DNA of 64,000 nucleotides from Talpa occidentalis (Eukaryota > Chordata > Mammalia > Eulipotyphla > Talpidae). A model generated the notes under the pieces. That model searched no databases. It had not been told where the DNA came from and saw only the letters and a program-made list of their open reading frames with translations. The position numbers and the translations under genes were made by a program. Positions 36,440 to 47,729 of the stretch are shown piece by piece; within the stretch, counting starts at the first letter, position 1; the number at the start of each line of letters is the position of its first letter. The stretch is taken from the NCBI RefSeq assembly GCF_014898055.3, contig NW_023604861.1, forward strand, positions 99,388,083-99,452,082, read 5' to 3'.

Positions 36440-36760
36440 AACTAAAAATCTTTTCAATTTTTTTATTTTTTACATCATTGTTCACATTTAAACAATATTT
36501 GCTTTCTCTCATTCCCTCAGGTGTAGTCCCCATATAATTTCCTTCACCAATGCACACGTGCACCATCACCACAGTCCCCAGTGCTCCTCCCTTCCTCCCT
36601 CTAATCCCTCTCCCTCCTACTCCCCTGCAGGATGTCTCTGATTTATAATTGTCTTCAACTCAAATCTTAATCCATCACTACTTTATTTATTTCTTCTGCA
36701 GCTTCATCTATAGTTGACTTTTGGATTATTTCAAACATTCTGTCTTTTTTAGAATGGAAT
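36440..36760 (-). repeat. LINE-1 3' UTR, antisense (tentative)
   Basis: A pyrimidine-rich stretch (tctcattccctcaggtgtag, cctctaatccctctccctcc) resembles the inverted purine-rich L1 3' UTR. Confidence 0.5.
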
Positions 36761-36814
36761 AACAGTATCTTTCCATATTATTGTAAAACAGTCAGGTTCA
36801 AAAACACAAGGTCC

Positions 36815-37047
36815 GGCCTCCCTGGTGGTGCAAAGGGTTAAGCACCGCACTACAAAGCGATCCCCCAGCCGGCCAGGGAGAAACCACATGGAGCAGCAGA
36901 CCTTGCCTGTCTTGCCCACTGCTCCCCTCAGCAGTGTATTTCAGTCTGCCTGTTCTGTTCCCCACTCTGTCTCTGGTGAATCCTCTTACCCCCCACATCT
37001 CTGTACCCCAGCTCTTGCATGCATAAATAAATAAATCTTTTAAAAAA
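36815..37047 (+). repeat. tRNA-derived SINE, copy 8
   Basis: Plus-strand copy with an internal deletion in the tRNA-like head. The box B region reads only partly. The tail has GCATAAATAAATAAATCTTT and an A-run. Flanks aacacaaggtcc and aacacataaggtcc are a near-perfect target duplication. Confidence 0.9.
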
Positions 37048-37199
37048 AACACATAAGGTCCATAAATAATGTAAATAAGAAGTCTTCATTTAATACACTT
37101 CTAAGGTCTTGATAAATATTTGAACTGCTTTTTATTTTACACATCATTTGAAAATTTCATTATAATATGTACATGATGTTTAGCTGTTGTTGTTGAGGT

Positions 37200-38640
37200 T
37201 AACATTTTCTGGTGCCTCTGAGGCCTAACTCAAGTAACATTTCAATCTGAGAGCTCACTAATGCAGATGCTACCACCTCTTGCCAAAAGTGGAAAGGATG
37301 TGGAGAAGATGGAACTTCCTACAGAGTTTCTCAAGTGAGAGCAGATAATTCTTCTGTATTAACAATCATTAGGAAGGCTATGTCCACACTGCCCTTGAGA
37401 AGAGGGATCCAATAGAAGAGCTTCTCTATTTTACCCAGGGAAACAAAATCTGGTCCAAAATCAGTCTGTGGCTTACCGTCATCACAAAGTCCAAAAATCT
37501 TTCTGTGGCTTTAATAGTATGCCACAAGGAAAAAAAACCAAAGATAGAATCAGGGCTTGGGTCCTGAGGAAGGGATAGAAGGGGATCCAGATGTTGGTTT
37601 GTAACAATGCATTTGGGGTTGAAAAGCAGGAATCTGACTGCCCTCAGAAGCTCCCAAACCAAGGAGGCATCCAAATATGTGTAACTCCTCTTGCCTTGTT
37701 TTCTCAGGGGCTAGACCCTACAGGCTCATCAATTCTAGGTGGGGTTAAAAGACCAAGAAATAAATGGGGAAGAGATACAGATCCAGTTGGGGCTTCAAAC
37801 TGTGTCCATGATGCTGCAGGGAAAAGCTGTATAAAGACAATATAAAAGATAAAATTCTTATCCCTCAAACTTTATATGGATGTGTAGGTAGAATGATAGT
37901 CCACAGAAATAAAAATGCCCTCCTTACATCCTGAAATTTCACTGTTCATGTGCATTCTTCAATAAACATACCCTTTCACAATTCAAATGTCTTGTAGGTA
38001 ATTGGCAACCAGTAATTCATCTTCCTATGAAGTTGTTCTTAACATTTTTCCCCTATTACCTTAGAACAAGTAATCTCAGTTAACACAGAGAAGAGAAGGC
38101 ACAAAATAGATAATCTGGGGAATCCATGAAGACAGGACTGTTGATGGCCTGCTGCAGGAGAGGACTTTGAGGTAAGGAAACAAACTTGAAGGTTTTAGGA
38201 GTCTGCAAGTGAGGTGATGGTGGTGGTGTACAGAACGCTTGACTGACAATGTTGCTGAGGCTGGCCTTGCCCTTTGTTCAAGAGATCAAAGAAGGCAGGG
38301 CCAGGTACACCAAAAAAAAAAAAAAGAAAAAAAAAAAATGAACCCTTGCTCAGAAGAGAGGGATCACCTACTTGTGTTGCTCAAAGAAGTCTGGAATAAC
38401 GAGAGGGAAAATCTCAGGAAGGGTGCCAGCAAGCTATTCTTGTCCTGCATGCTCTAACAGAGCAGGCTTGCTGTAGTTCTGGGCAGTCCACATCACAAGG
38501 AGCAGAGGGAGCACTCCCCAGACAGACCTGCTAACAGACCTCAGATGCACAGCTTCCCCTGCTGTTCCACTGGTAGTGTGAGCATAATTCAAGATAAAGT
38601 GGGAGACTGAAGAGAGAAGTCACACTAAATCATGGGACAC
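37200..38640. other. Unclassified GC-richer block, possible processed pseudogene
   Basis: This 1.4-kb block is richer in GC than the surrounding intron and resembles neither L1, L2 nor the SINE. It contains an 82-codon minus frame (37426-37674) and an A-rich run at 38312-38339. The look is of old exonic or UTR sequence, but I could not recognise a parent gene. An unknown LTR is an alternative. Confidence 0.3.
38312..38339. repeat. A-rich simple repeat
   Basis: Two A-runs separated by a G, ending just before ATGAACCC. It could be the tail of an element on the plus strand, but no matching target duplication was found by eye. Confidence 0.8.
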
Positions 38641-39834
38641 TATGGTCAAATACTAGAAGTTTACTTGTTGACAAGTTTGCAGTGCATTTGCTTCCTATGC
38701 TACATAACACATTACATGAATTTAGAGGTTTAAAGTGACCCCCCCATTTATTATCTTAATTCTGTAAGTCATAAGTATAGGCATGGCATGAGCAGTTTAT
38801 AAACTCAAGGTCTTACTCATCAAAACTCAAATTTCTCTTCCAAGGCTACTCAGGTTCTGGGCAAAATTTAGAATGCTCTCAGTCTTTTGCTACATGGTCT
38901 CCATCAATTCCAAAACCAGCACAAAGAAATTTCTGTACATCAATGATCTCTCATGCTTCAAACTTCCAACATTTATGTCTCTTGACTGCTACAGTCAGAT
39001 TTAGAGGACTCATGTGATTAGGTCAGCCCTCCAGATAATCTTCCTATCTCATAGGTCAACTGATTTGGGATCCTAATTACATGTTTAAAATCCTTTATAG
39101 CAACATCTAGATTAGCATTCTATTGAATACGATAGGTGTTATATGCACATTAGAGGCCAGGTATTTTGGGGACCATCTTAGAATTCTTTCTCTCATAAGT
39201 AGTATTTGGCTATATGGGTAAGATTTAAAAATATAACAAAGATTTTCAAATGCTTGGCAGTGCTGGTCCCACTTGTTTCCATTATCAGGTGCTCCAAAGA
39301 CAGAAGTAGGGCCAAAGGGGTTACTGTGATTTATTTATATATACACTAGCCAAAGCAAGCATACAGCTGTTATAGCTGTATACTATAGCTGTAAACTACT
39401 GACTAACTGTCCATATTTCAAAGGCATCTAAGGCTCAAAAGAATTATGAAGAAGTCTGGGAAATAAGCTGCAATTCTGTGGTCAACAGAAAGTTCCCTAT
39501 GCCTCAGAAAGATGACAGTGCAATACAATGCTGAAGAAATGGGGTTGAGCAACTGGCCCTGGACAAACCTCATGAATGACAGTGACACATTATTGTAGTA
39601 AACCCAACTTTTAGCATAGTTGAGCCAAATCAACACTCAGTACTTTTGTGCCACTCAATTACACAAAATCTGACCATCTTCTCAAATACATTTTAGATTG
39701 AGGGTAGAGTTAGGGTATTAGTAGAATAGTTAGAGACTGAAAAGCTACAAGGTATCAAATATCCCTCTAGAAAAATGGGCTTACTTGATTTTCAAGGAAT
39801 ACTATGACTGGATTAGGGAGAAATACTTTTCATG

Positions 39835-42230
39835 AACTTAATTATTTTACTTTCTATTGAAGTAACATTGGTTCACAACACTGTATAGGTGCCAAGATTA
39901 TATTTTCTCACCACACCTGCCACTAAATATCCAGTTATCATCCATCACCAACCAATTAGTCTCTTTGATGCATTTCCTTCTTTTTCCTTTCCCTCTGGTA
40001 ACCACCATTCTGCTGTCAGAATCTAAGGGTTTATTTTTGTTTTCTTTATATCCTACACATGAGTTAGATCCATTCATCTGCCATTGGGCACTTGGGTTGC
40101 TTCCATATCTTCACTACTGTGAACAGTGCTATAATGAACACTATATATATAAGGATATGTATGTCCTTTTGAGTTAGTGTTTTTATATTCTTTAGTGAAA
40201 AACAAAATCTCCAGAAGTAGGCTCATAAGGTAGTTCTATTTTTTAACTTTCTGAGGACGTTCCATGGTGTTTTCCACAATGGTTATACCAATTTACATTC
40301 TCACCAATAGTGGACGAAGTTTCCTTGTTTTCCCCATCCTCACAAACATTTATTTCTGATTTTTTCATAGTAGCCATTCTAATCGGTTTGAGGAGAAATC
40401 TCATTGTGGTTTTGATTTGCATTTCCTAATGATAAGCCATGTATAATACCTTTTCATGTGACTGTTGGTCATCTGTATATTTTCTTTGGCGAAAAATCTA
40501 TTTAGAGTCTTTGTCCATTTTATAAATGAGTTACATGATTTTTTGTTGTTGAGTTGTATGACTAGCTTGTATACTTTAGCGATTAATCCCTTGTCCAATA
40601 TGTGGTCTGCAAATATCTTCTTACATTCAGTAGGCTGTCTTTTTCTTTCAACAATAATTTCCTTTGCTATGCAGAAGCTTTTTTTAGCTTGATATAGTTC
40701 CATTTGTTTATATTCTTATTTCTCTTGCTACTGGAGATGAACCTCTAAAGACATCACTAAAACCAATGTCAAACATATTTCCGCCTATGCTTTCTTTAAT
40801 GTACCTTATGGCTTCAGGTTCTATATTCATGTCTTTAATCCATTTTGAGTAGACTTTAGTACACTGTATAAGATTTTTACATGTGGCTGTTCAGTTTTCA
40901 CGGCACCATTTGTTGAAAAGACTTTCCTTTCTCCATTGCATGCTCTTGGTTTCTTTGTTAGAAATTAGTTACTCATATATGTTTGATTTCATTTCTGGGC
41001 TAATGATTCTATTCCATTCATCCCTGTGCATGTTTTTATTTCCATAACAAACAAGTTTGATTACAGTAGTTTGGGATAACAGTTGGAAGTCAGGGACCAC
41101 GATACCTCCATTTTTGTACTTTTTATCAAGATGGTTTTGGCAATTTGAGATCTTTCAGTTTCCATACAAATTCTAGGATTTTTTTGGTTCTATTTCTGTG
41201 AAGAATTACAATGGGCTCTTAATATGGATTGCATTTTCTTTTAGGTAAAATCACCATTTTGACAACACTGATTCTTTTGATACATGAGCACAGAATGTTT
41301 TTCCATTTTTTTGTGTTTTCTTCAATTTCTTTCAACAGTGTTTTAGAATTTTCAGTGCACAGGTCCTTACTTCCTTAGTTAAATTTATTTGTATGTATTT
41401 TATACTTTCTGCTGCAAATGTGAATGGTGGTGTTTTCTTTTCTCATTCTGTTAATTCATTGTGTACAAAAATGCAATAGATTAATGTATATTAATTTTGT
41501 AGCCTGAAACTTACTATATTTATTATTTCTAATAGCTCTGTGCATGAGTGTGTTCTTTAGGGTTTTCCATGTATAATACCATGACATATGCATACAGTGA
41601 TAGTTTTACTTCTTCCTTTCCAATCTGGATACCTTTTATTTCTTTTTCTTTTGCCTAATTGGTCTAGCTAGGTCTTTTAATTCTATGTTGTAGTAAGAGT
41701 GGGCATCCTTGTCTTGCTACTGATCTTAGAGGAAAAGATTTGATTTCTACCACCCCCCCAACATAATGTTGGTCATGGTGTGTCATATATAGCCTTTATT
41801 AACTTTATGTTCCTTTTATACCCATTTTATTGAGAGTTTTTATCATAAATAGATGCTGAATTTTATGAAATAGTTCTTCTGCATCAATTGAGATGGTCAT
41901 AATTTTTTTTTTTATTTTGTTGATCTGATGAATTACATTGATGGATTTGTATATGCTTAACCATTCTTGCATCCCTAGAATACATTCTACTTGGTTTTGG
42001 TATATGATATTTTTAATGTGCTATTAGATTTGGTTTACTAATATTTTGTTGAGGATTTTTGCATCTATGTTCATAAGAGAAATTGGCCTGATTCTTTTTG
42101 TTTTTGTATGCTTTGCCTGGTTTAGTAATAGTGTTATGCTTGTCTCATAAAAGGAGTTAGGAAGTGTCCCTTCCTTTTCAATTTTTTGGAGAGTGAGAAA
42201 AATGAATATTAGATCTTCTTTTTAAAAAAT
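39835..42230 (-). repeat. LINE-1 ORF2 and 3' UTR, antisense, 2.4 kb
   Basis: A long inverted L1 remnant, in sense with TMEM131. Inverted ORF2 phrases occur in order: gtaaccaccattctgctgtc, ttgatttgcatttcctaatg, tttgtccattttataaatga and gatttgtatatgcttaacca. A 100-aa minus frame (40401-40703) is an ORF2 scrap that reads through a Lys-rich region. Stops break the whole. Confidence 0.82.
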
Positions 42231-42234
42231 ATAA

Positions 42235-42590
42235 ATTTATTGATTCTTTTAAACTGAGGTAATATTAGGATCCCACTCCCCTCCTCAAACAAACAAACAA
42301 AAAAAACAAACCAGTATCACCACTGTAGTGTACCCACCACCAAATCATCTAGTCAACTAATATAGAACATTGCTTCCTGTCCTCTTTGTTCTTACCCATA
42401 CCTCAATCCCTCCACCCTCTAGATGCTTATTTCTATAGTCAGTTTTCAAGGGTTGCTGTTTAATCTTGTTTTTACCTGACTCTTAATCTGGTTTCTCTAT
42501 ATTCCACATATTAGTGACACCATGATGTCTTTATTTAGTACTTTTCTTCTGACTTGTATGAAGACTTATTTTTCCCTTAGTGTATATGAG
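42235..42590 (-). repeat. Second LINE-1 3' end, antisense
   Basis: An inverted 3' UTR starting after an A/T-rich junction: gaggtaatattaggatccca, cacaaacaaacaaac-type run, then ctatattccacatattagtg. It abuts the previous L1, suggesting a separate insertion. Confidence 0.6.
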
Positions 42591-43201
42591 ATATGCAAAA
42601 TCTGAGACCCACATGTGGAAGGGAAGCTAGGAGTATGGGTCGAATCAAGTCTTTCTGTAGCATTTGCTTTTGTTTGCCTTTCTGGTAATAATATTATTTG
42701 GTGATGTATGAAAGTTTGTATTTTAAAAGCACGTGCATCAAACAAATGAATACTATATCCTATATCTAGAGGAAAATTTTTAAATAAAAAAAATGGAAAC
42801 GAAGTGCTAATCAGAAAAGGGAGTCAAGTTTTATGTTGCTTCTAAAGATGAGATTCTCTGAACCAGAGATTCCAATATGTGAGCATTTTTCAAACTTCTG
42901 AGGTTAATATTATATGTTGGACTCATAATAGATACTTGTTTCCCATTTCAAACTATATTCAATGCCATTTGTTTTTTTCTTTGTTTTCTATTTTCTTTTT
43001 CTTCTTTTTTTATTTTTGTATTTCATTATTTTTATTTTTAAAATCCTTGTTTTCCATTTTCAAACTACATTCAATATTATTTATTTTCCTGGTGACTTGA
43101 ACACATAATTTTCTCATATAGATAACACAGACAAAAAGCAAGTCCAATGCATGCAAAAGAGTTTAGTGGAGAAATATAATCTAAAAAAGTTTTAAACTTA
43201 C

Positions 43202-43270
43202 TGTTCATGGAAATCCAGCATGGGTGGCTCAAACCGTATAGGTCTACAATTCCCGCGGTATAGAGATATA
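43202..43270 (-). CDS. TMEM131: TMEM131 exon 4
   Basis: A 69-bp exon with phase 2 at both ends, so skipping would keep the frame. The acceptor is TTACTTACAG and the donor is GAACA|GTAAGT. It encodes ISLYRGNCRPIRFEPPMLDF followed by His-Glu and holds the only Cys in the first part of the ectodomain. This is the beginning of the PapD-like immunoglobulin-fold region of the family. A young 178-bp L1 stub begins 241 bp upstream in transcript direction. Confidence 0.94.
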
Positions 43271-43511
43271 CTGTAAGTAAAAAGAAAACAGCATAAGAAG
43301 CAATTCTTCAATATATACATTTCCCCAAACTGAAGCTAGACATTTGGCTGTTGTCATAAGAAAGTATAATTAAGAAGTGTGGTCTAATGTTCTACTTAGA
43401 ATGCACATTACATTTTTTATTGCGAGAAACCAATTATGTGTGTTTAAAAAAAAGAAGAAGGAAAAGAAAAAAACTGGGAGTATTTTTCTTATTCAAAGTT
43501 ATATAAAAACA

Positions 43512-43689
43512 CACTTTTTGGGGGGTGGGGGGCGGGAGGGGAAGGATTGGGGTCAGAATGGGGCGTTTGCAATTGTATGGGGGAATATAAAAATAAAATT
43601 TATTATTTAAATAAAAAAAAATGAAAAAAAAAAAGAAAAAGAAAAAAATAAAATAAAATAACTTACTTAAAAAAAAAACAAAAAAAAAA
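43512..43689 (+). mobile_element. Young, extremely truncated LINE-1 stub
   Basis: Only the last 90 bp or so of the L1 3' UTR is present, followed by an 85-bp complex A-rich tail. It is flanked by an exact 18-bp duplication CAAAGTTATATAAAAACA (43494-43511 and 43690-43707). The body from 43514 is nearly identical to 56310-56399. It lies 241 bp upstream of exon 4. The G-run at 43520-43563 could form a quadruplex. Confidence 0.93.
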
Positions 43690-44179
43690 CAAAGTTATAT
43701 AAAAACAGACAACAGATAGACTGAAAGTCCAAATGTATTTGGTTGATATAGCTAGTAACAATATGCTTTAATATATTCACTTGGATTTTTTATATATGTA
43801 CAATGGACAATAATTAATACTATAATAAACAGTTAATACTACTATACATATTTGGCAGACCATGTATAGAGGCAAAGACCATGATCACATTGTAACTAGC
43901 ATGCCTCTAAAGTGGAAATGGAAAAGGAAAATGAATTTGGGGGCAGAAAATGCCAAGAACTGAAATGTCATTTTAATCAAGAAGTTTGGAAGACTGAATT
44001 ATGATGTCTTGGCCTAAAATATGAATGTCATTTCTAATTATCCCACTTGATACTAGAAATTCTCACTAAAAATTTCTGAAAGACAAACCTCTTATACACA
44101 CTACAACCTAACATTGGATATAAAGTATAAATGACAGGGGTTGGAGGGATCCACATACTTAAACTGTTTATATACTGAG

Positions 44180-44890
44180 AAAGTCATAATTTCAGACAGG
44201 CGCTAGAGTATGGGCAGATGTTTAACAGAAATTCTGCTTGATTTTTAGTCCCCATTCAAAGAGCTGTACCTGATGGGGAGACTGTTTTAGGTCCCACTTG
44301 GATTGTAAAGTAAATTTAAAGGTCTGCCTACAGCAGAAGACAGCCTCCAGTCTCAATGACCAGGAAGCCCAACCAGAACGCTTGGGAAGCTATCTAGCCT
44401 AAGCTATAACCCTTCTTATATAGGCACTCAAGCAGAGAACCCACAGAGAGGCTTGGCACATCTGTAGAGCTGAGATAACTGCCCTGACTGGCTAGGAAGT
44501 TTGATGAGTTGCTTTACTGGATTTGGGCCCCAGTCATCATTACATAATGGCTATGAAGCCTATTCTATTGCTCTGTCTGGGTGGGGCAGCAAGGTCTCAG
44601 TTCTGCCCAGTTAGGAAGACTGATCAGATAATCTAGGGTATGTGGAGCCCATCCTATAGCTCTACAAGGTCAGGGAACCAAGCTAGCAGATCTATTCAAC
44701 TGCTCCCTATAGCGGATGCCTCCCCTGATCTCAGAGTTCAGAAAGTGGACTTGGTCAATAGAGGTCCAAGAGCAAGCTCCACCTACCTATGCTTTATAAT
44801 CACAGTAGCAGAGAAGTCTATGCCTTACTGTAGGCAATGGGTATGCCCTTTTTGCAGAGTTCACAGGTACAGCAGGTCCCAATAGGACTT
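44180..44890. repeat. GC-richer repeat-like block (possibly L1 5' region)
   Basis: It recalls old mammalian L1 5' regions: agttctgcccagttaggaag, gactgatcagataatctagg and tgtggagcccatcctatag. An 81-aa frame lies inside. I could not assign it firmly. Confidence 0.35.
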
Positions 44891-45764
44891 ATAAAATTAG
44901 GGAGAAGGACAGAGCAATGGGGAAGCAGGGCCACATTACTGTAAATTGAGCATGAAAAAAAAAAAGTGACTAACTCTGAATACTTGCTATTGCTCTCTCA
45001 AAATAAAATTCTTCTTGGTGTAATCTGCATTTCACTAGTCTGAGGACAATCTCAGATGTACTTTAAGCATCAAAAATATTGAATTCATATATATCTCTCA
45101 CGTCCCTTTAGATATAAGTACAGGTCCTTACTGGAAATGGAAAGGGATTAAAGGCTGGTATCTTTTTTTTAAAAATATTGTCCCTGTAAAAGATGTGAGA
45201 AACTACCAAAAGACCAAAGAATTTAGAGGCCAGAAAGGTATTTTCAAATTCACATGCATGTATATATTTTCATAATATGTAAGGATAAAACAACTCCCCT
45301 GTTATGAGAAACTTGTTGCTTAAAAGGAGTCTCTCTTAGTAACAAGATTAGGTTTCACTGATCTGAGTTCCTACTCCAGGGTCCTCAGGCAGACCCACCG
45401 TGGTAACTGTGGGCAGCAATGGTCAGTTCATAAAAGGCAGGGGCAGGGGTAGTCACAAGAGCAATCAACAGGGTGTTACAAAGCTAATCCTCTTACAAGA
45501 TTAGGGGAGTTTCATTTGCCAGTGAAATGTCTTCATATACCATAGGGGGAGGAATGTCAACACAATGTCAACACATTTAAAAATACAATACTTGAAATAT
45601 GTGACAGTGTGATTTGTAACCTGCTTTTCCCTCTTCATCAAAAAAAGAGTATGGGAAAAAGGAAAACATTTCAGGAAATCCTAAGAAGAAACTGATAGTA
45701 TATTAGTGTTTCACTAAACATAAAACTTCATATATTATAAAATAAACACAAGTTCCTTTCTCAC

Positions 45765-45805
45765 CTTTTCTGTTGATATGAACTGAGTCCAAGTGTTGTC
45801 TCAGT
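45765..45805 (-). CDS. TMEM131: TMEM131 exon 3
   Basis: A 41-bp micro-exon encoding TETTLGLSSYQQK plus two bases of a Ser codon. The acceptor is TTTCACAG and the donor is AAAAG|GTGAGA. It enters in phase 0 and leaves in phase 2. It is too short for an ORF search and was found by looking for the segment that must join exons 2 and 4. Skipping it would shift the frame. Confidence 0.92.
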
Positions 45806-46149
45806 CTGTGAAAGGAAGAAAACTGGTGAAAATACTGAAACCAAATCTCTATACTACAGGTATGTGGAATATCTAAAATATTTAGTGTACTTTCCACTCT
45901 GATCTTGTATTCATTTGGATTTTCAGTCTAAATCTTACCCAAAATCACAGGAAATTTGTTACACTTTGCAATACTCAACTGAGAGAATAATTTGGACTAA
46001 AATTTAAATACACATGGAAATGGAAATAATACAAAGTAATGTGGTTGATTTTTTGGAAGTTTACCAAACCAATACATCCTATGACGAGTCCTCTTTATCT
46101 CACTCTGGGGCAGGGGCAGGGGGGCAATATGTTCCTCTTACTATTCACT

Positions 46150-46720
46150 GATTTCCAATGGTGTGTCAGGTACTGGTGTCTAAGGGTTCCTGCATCATAG
46201 ATCTCACGGTACGGGGGCAGGGGAAAGAGTAGAAGCAATCATTTTAAAATTAAATAAACATGTACTTATACATTAAATAAAGGACTATGAAAATATTGGA
46301 AAGGTACTGTGAAAGAGAATAAATATGTTATGAGGGAGGTCTGTCTGAAGACATAACACACTGAAACCTAAAGGATAAAAAAAAAGTTGTGTATGGAAGC
46401 AGAATTGTATGGTGGTGGAGAAAATAGCACACACAAAGGTCCTAGTACAGTAAAAGCCTGAATAGCCAAGAAATAAAGGGCAGGTTTATTTAGTCAGAGC
46501 TTAAAGAGAAGGGGGAGAGAAGTAGAAAATGAGGATGGAGGTTGAGATTGGAGGATTAGGCAGGGGTCAGATTATGTTGTGTAGTATAATAGGTCTGCAG
46601 GAATAAGACAGAGAGACAGAGACAGACTGGTCTGTTTCAAGTTTTAAAGACACTATTCTGGCTGCAGACTAGAAGATGGGTTAGAAGAAGTCAAGTGAGA
46701 AAGCAAAAGTTTGGAGATAA
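46150..46720 (+). repeat. L2 LINE remnant
   Basis: L2-like order: gtgtcaggtactggtgtcta, acaaaggtcctagtacagta, gtcagattatgttgtgtagt and ctattctggctgcagactag. Confidence 0.65.
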
Positions 46721-47199
46721 CTGATGAAGGAAATGAAACTGTTAATAATGATGTAAGAGAAAAAGTTAACTCTAAGGAATACGATCAGTGAACTTACTCC
46801 AAAAGGTTAGATTCTATGTAATAATTATAAAAGGCAGTTGAGTTGCGGCATTATTTCCCCCATTAATATATATTATTTTAAAATGGTATTTTTGGAGACT
46901 GTATATGAAGAAAATATAGCAGTTGTGGGGGAATGTTCTCAAAGTGAATGTTTGAATGAAGGGTTAAGTGTCAGGATTTGGAAATTTTCTTTAAAATGTT
47001 TCAGCAATATAATTTCGAGTGGAAGTATGTGTATATATAAAGCAAATATATCATAATGTTAATATCTACTTGGCTTATCTCATTAAGTGAATAGTCATTC
47101 TCAATGTTTCTATTTGGTGAATTAAAGAAAATTTTAAATAGCTTTTTATTACAAACATTTTTATTATGGGAGAAAATATACACAAATCATATATCTGAC

Positions 47200-47720
47200 A
47201 GAGAATAATATACAGAATATATGAAGAACCACTACACTTAAATGCAAAAAGACAAAATACATGATTAGGCAAAGGACTTGAAAAGACATTTTTCCAAAGA
47301 AGACATAAAAAACAACAGAGAACACATGAAAAGATGCTTAGTATCACTAACCAAATGGAAAAGCGAATCAAACCTATAATGAGAAACCACCTCACTGCTA
47401 CAAGGATAGCTTTTATAAAGAAGATGACAGAAAATAATATGTGTTGGTGAGAATCTGAAGAAACTGGAATGTTTGTGCACTGCTAATGGGAATGGAAAAT
47501 ATTTAGCTACTATGGAAAATGACATGGCAACTTCTCAAAAGCTTAAAAACAGAATTATCATATGATCCAGCAATCCCACATCTGGTTATATCCCCAAAAC
47601 AATTAAAAGCAATAAGCAGAAATTCAGATAATTGGATATCCATGTTTATAGCAGTATTATTCACAATAGTCAAAGCATGGGTACATTCCAAGTGTCTATC
47701 AAGAGTTAAATAGACCAACA
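47200..47720 (+). repeat. LINE-1 ORF2 tail
   Basis: It contains gcaaaggacttgaaaagaca, atgagaaaccacctcactgc and tatgatccagcaatcccaca, the conserved last part of L1 ORF2. Frameshifts are present. Confidence 0.85.
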
Positions 47721-47729
47721 AAAAGAAGT

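Larger units (their letters stand above)
30581..43201 (-). other. TMEM131: TMEM131 intron 4
   Basis: The largest complete intron here, 12.6 kb in phase 2. It holds L1, L2, MIR and SINE copies, an unexplained block at 37.2-38.6 kb and a 2.4-kb antisense L1. I see nothing classifiable at 31575-33170, 33290-34420, 35715-36430 or 42600-43200. The stretch 38660-39200 looks like an old interspersed repeat whose family I cannot name. Confidence 0.88.
43271..45764 (-). other. TMEM131: TMEM131 intron 3
   Basis: A 2.5-kb intron in phase 2. It carries the young L1 stub at 43512-43689 and a GC-richer, repeat-like block at 44180-44890. The stretches 43710-44170 and 44900-45760 show nothing recognisable. 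Confidence 0.88.
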
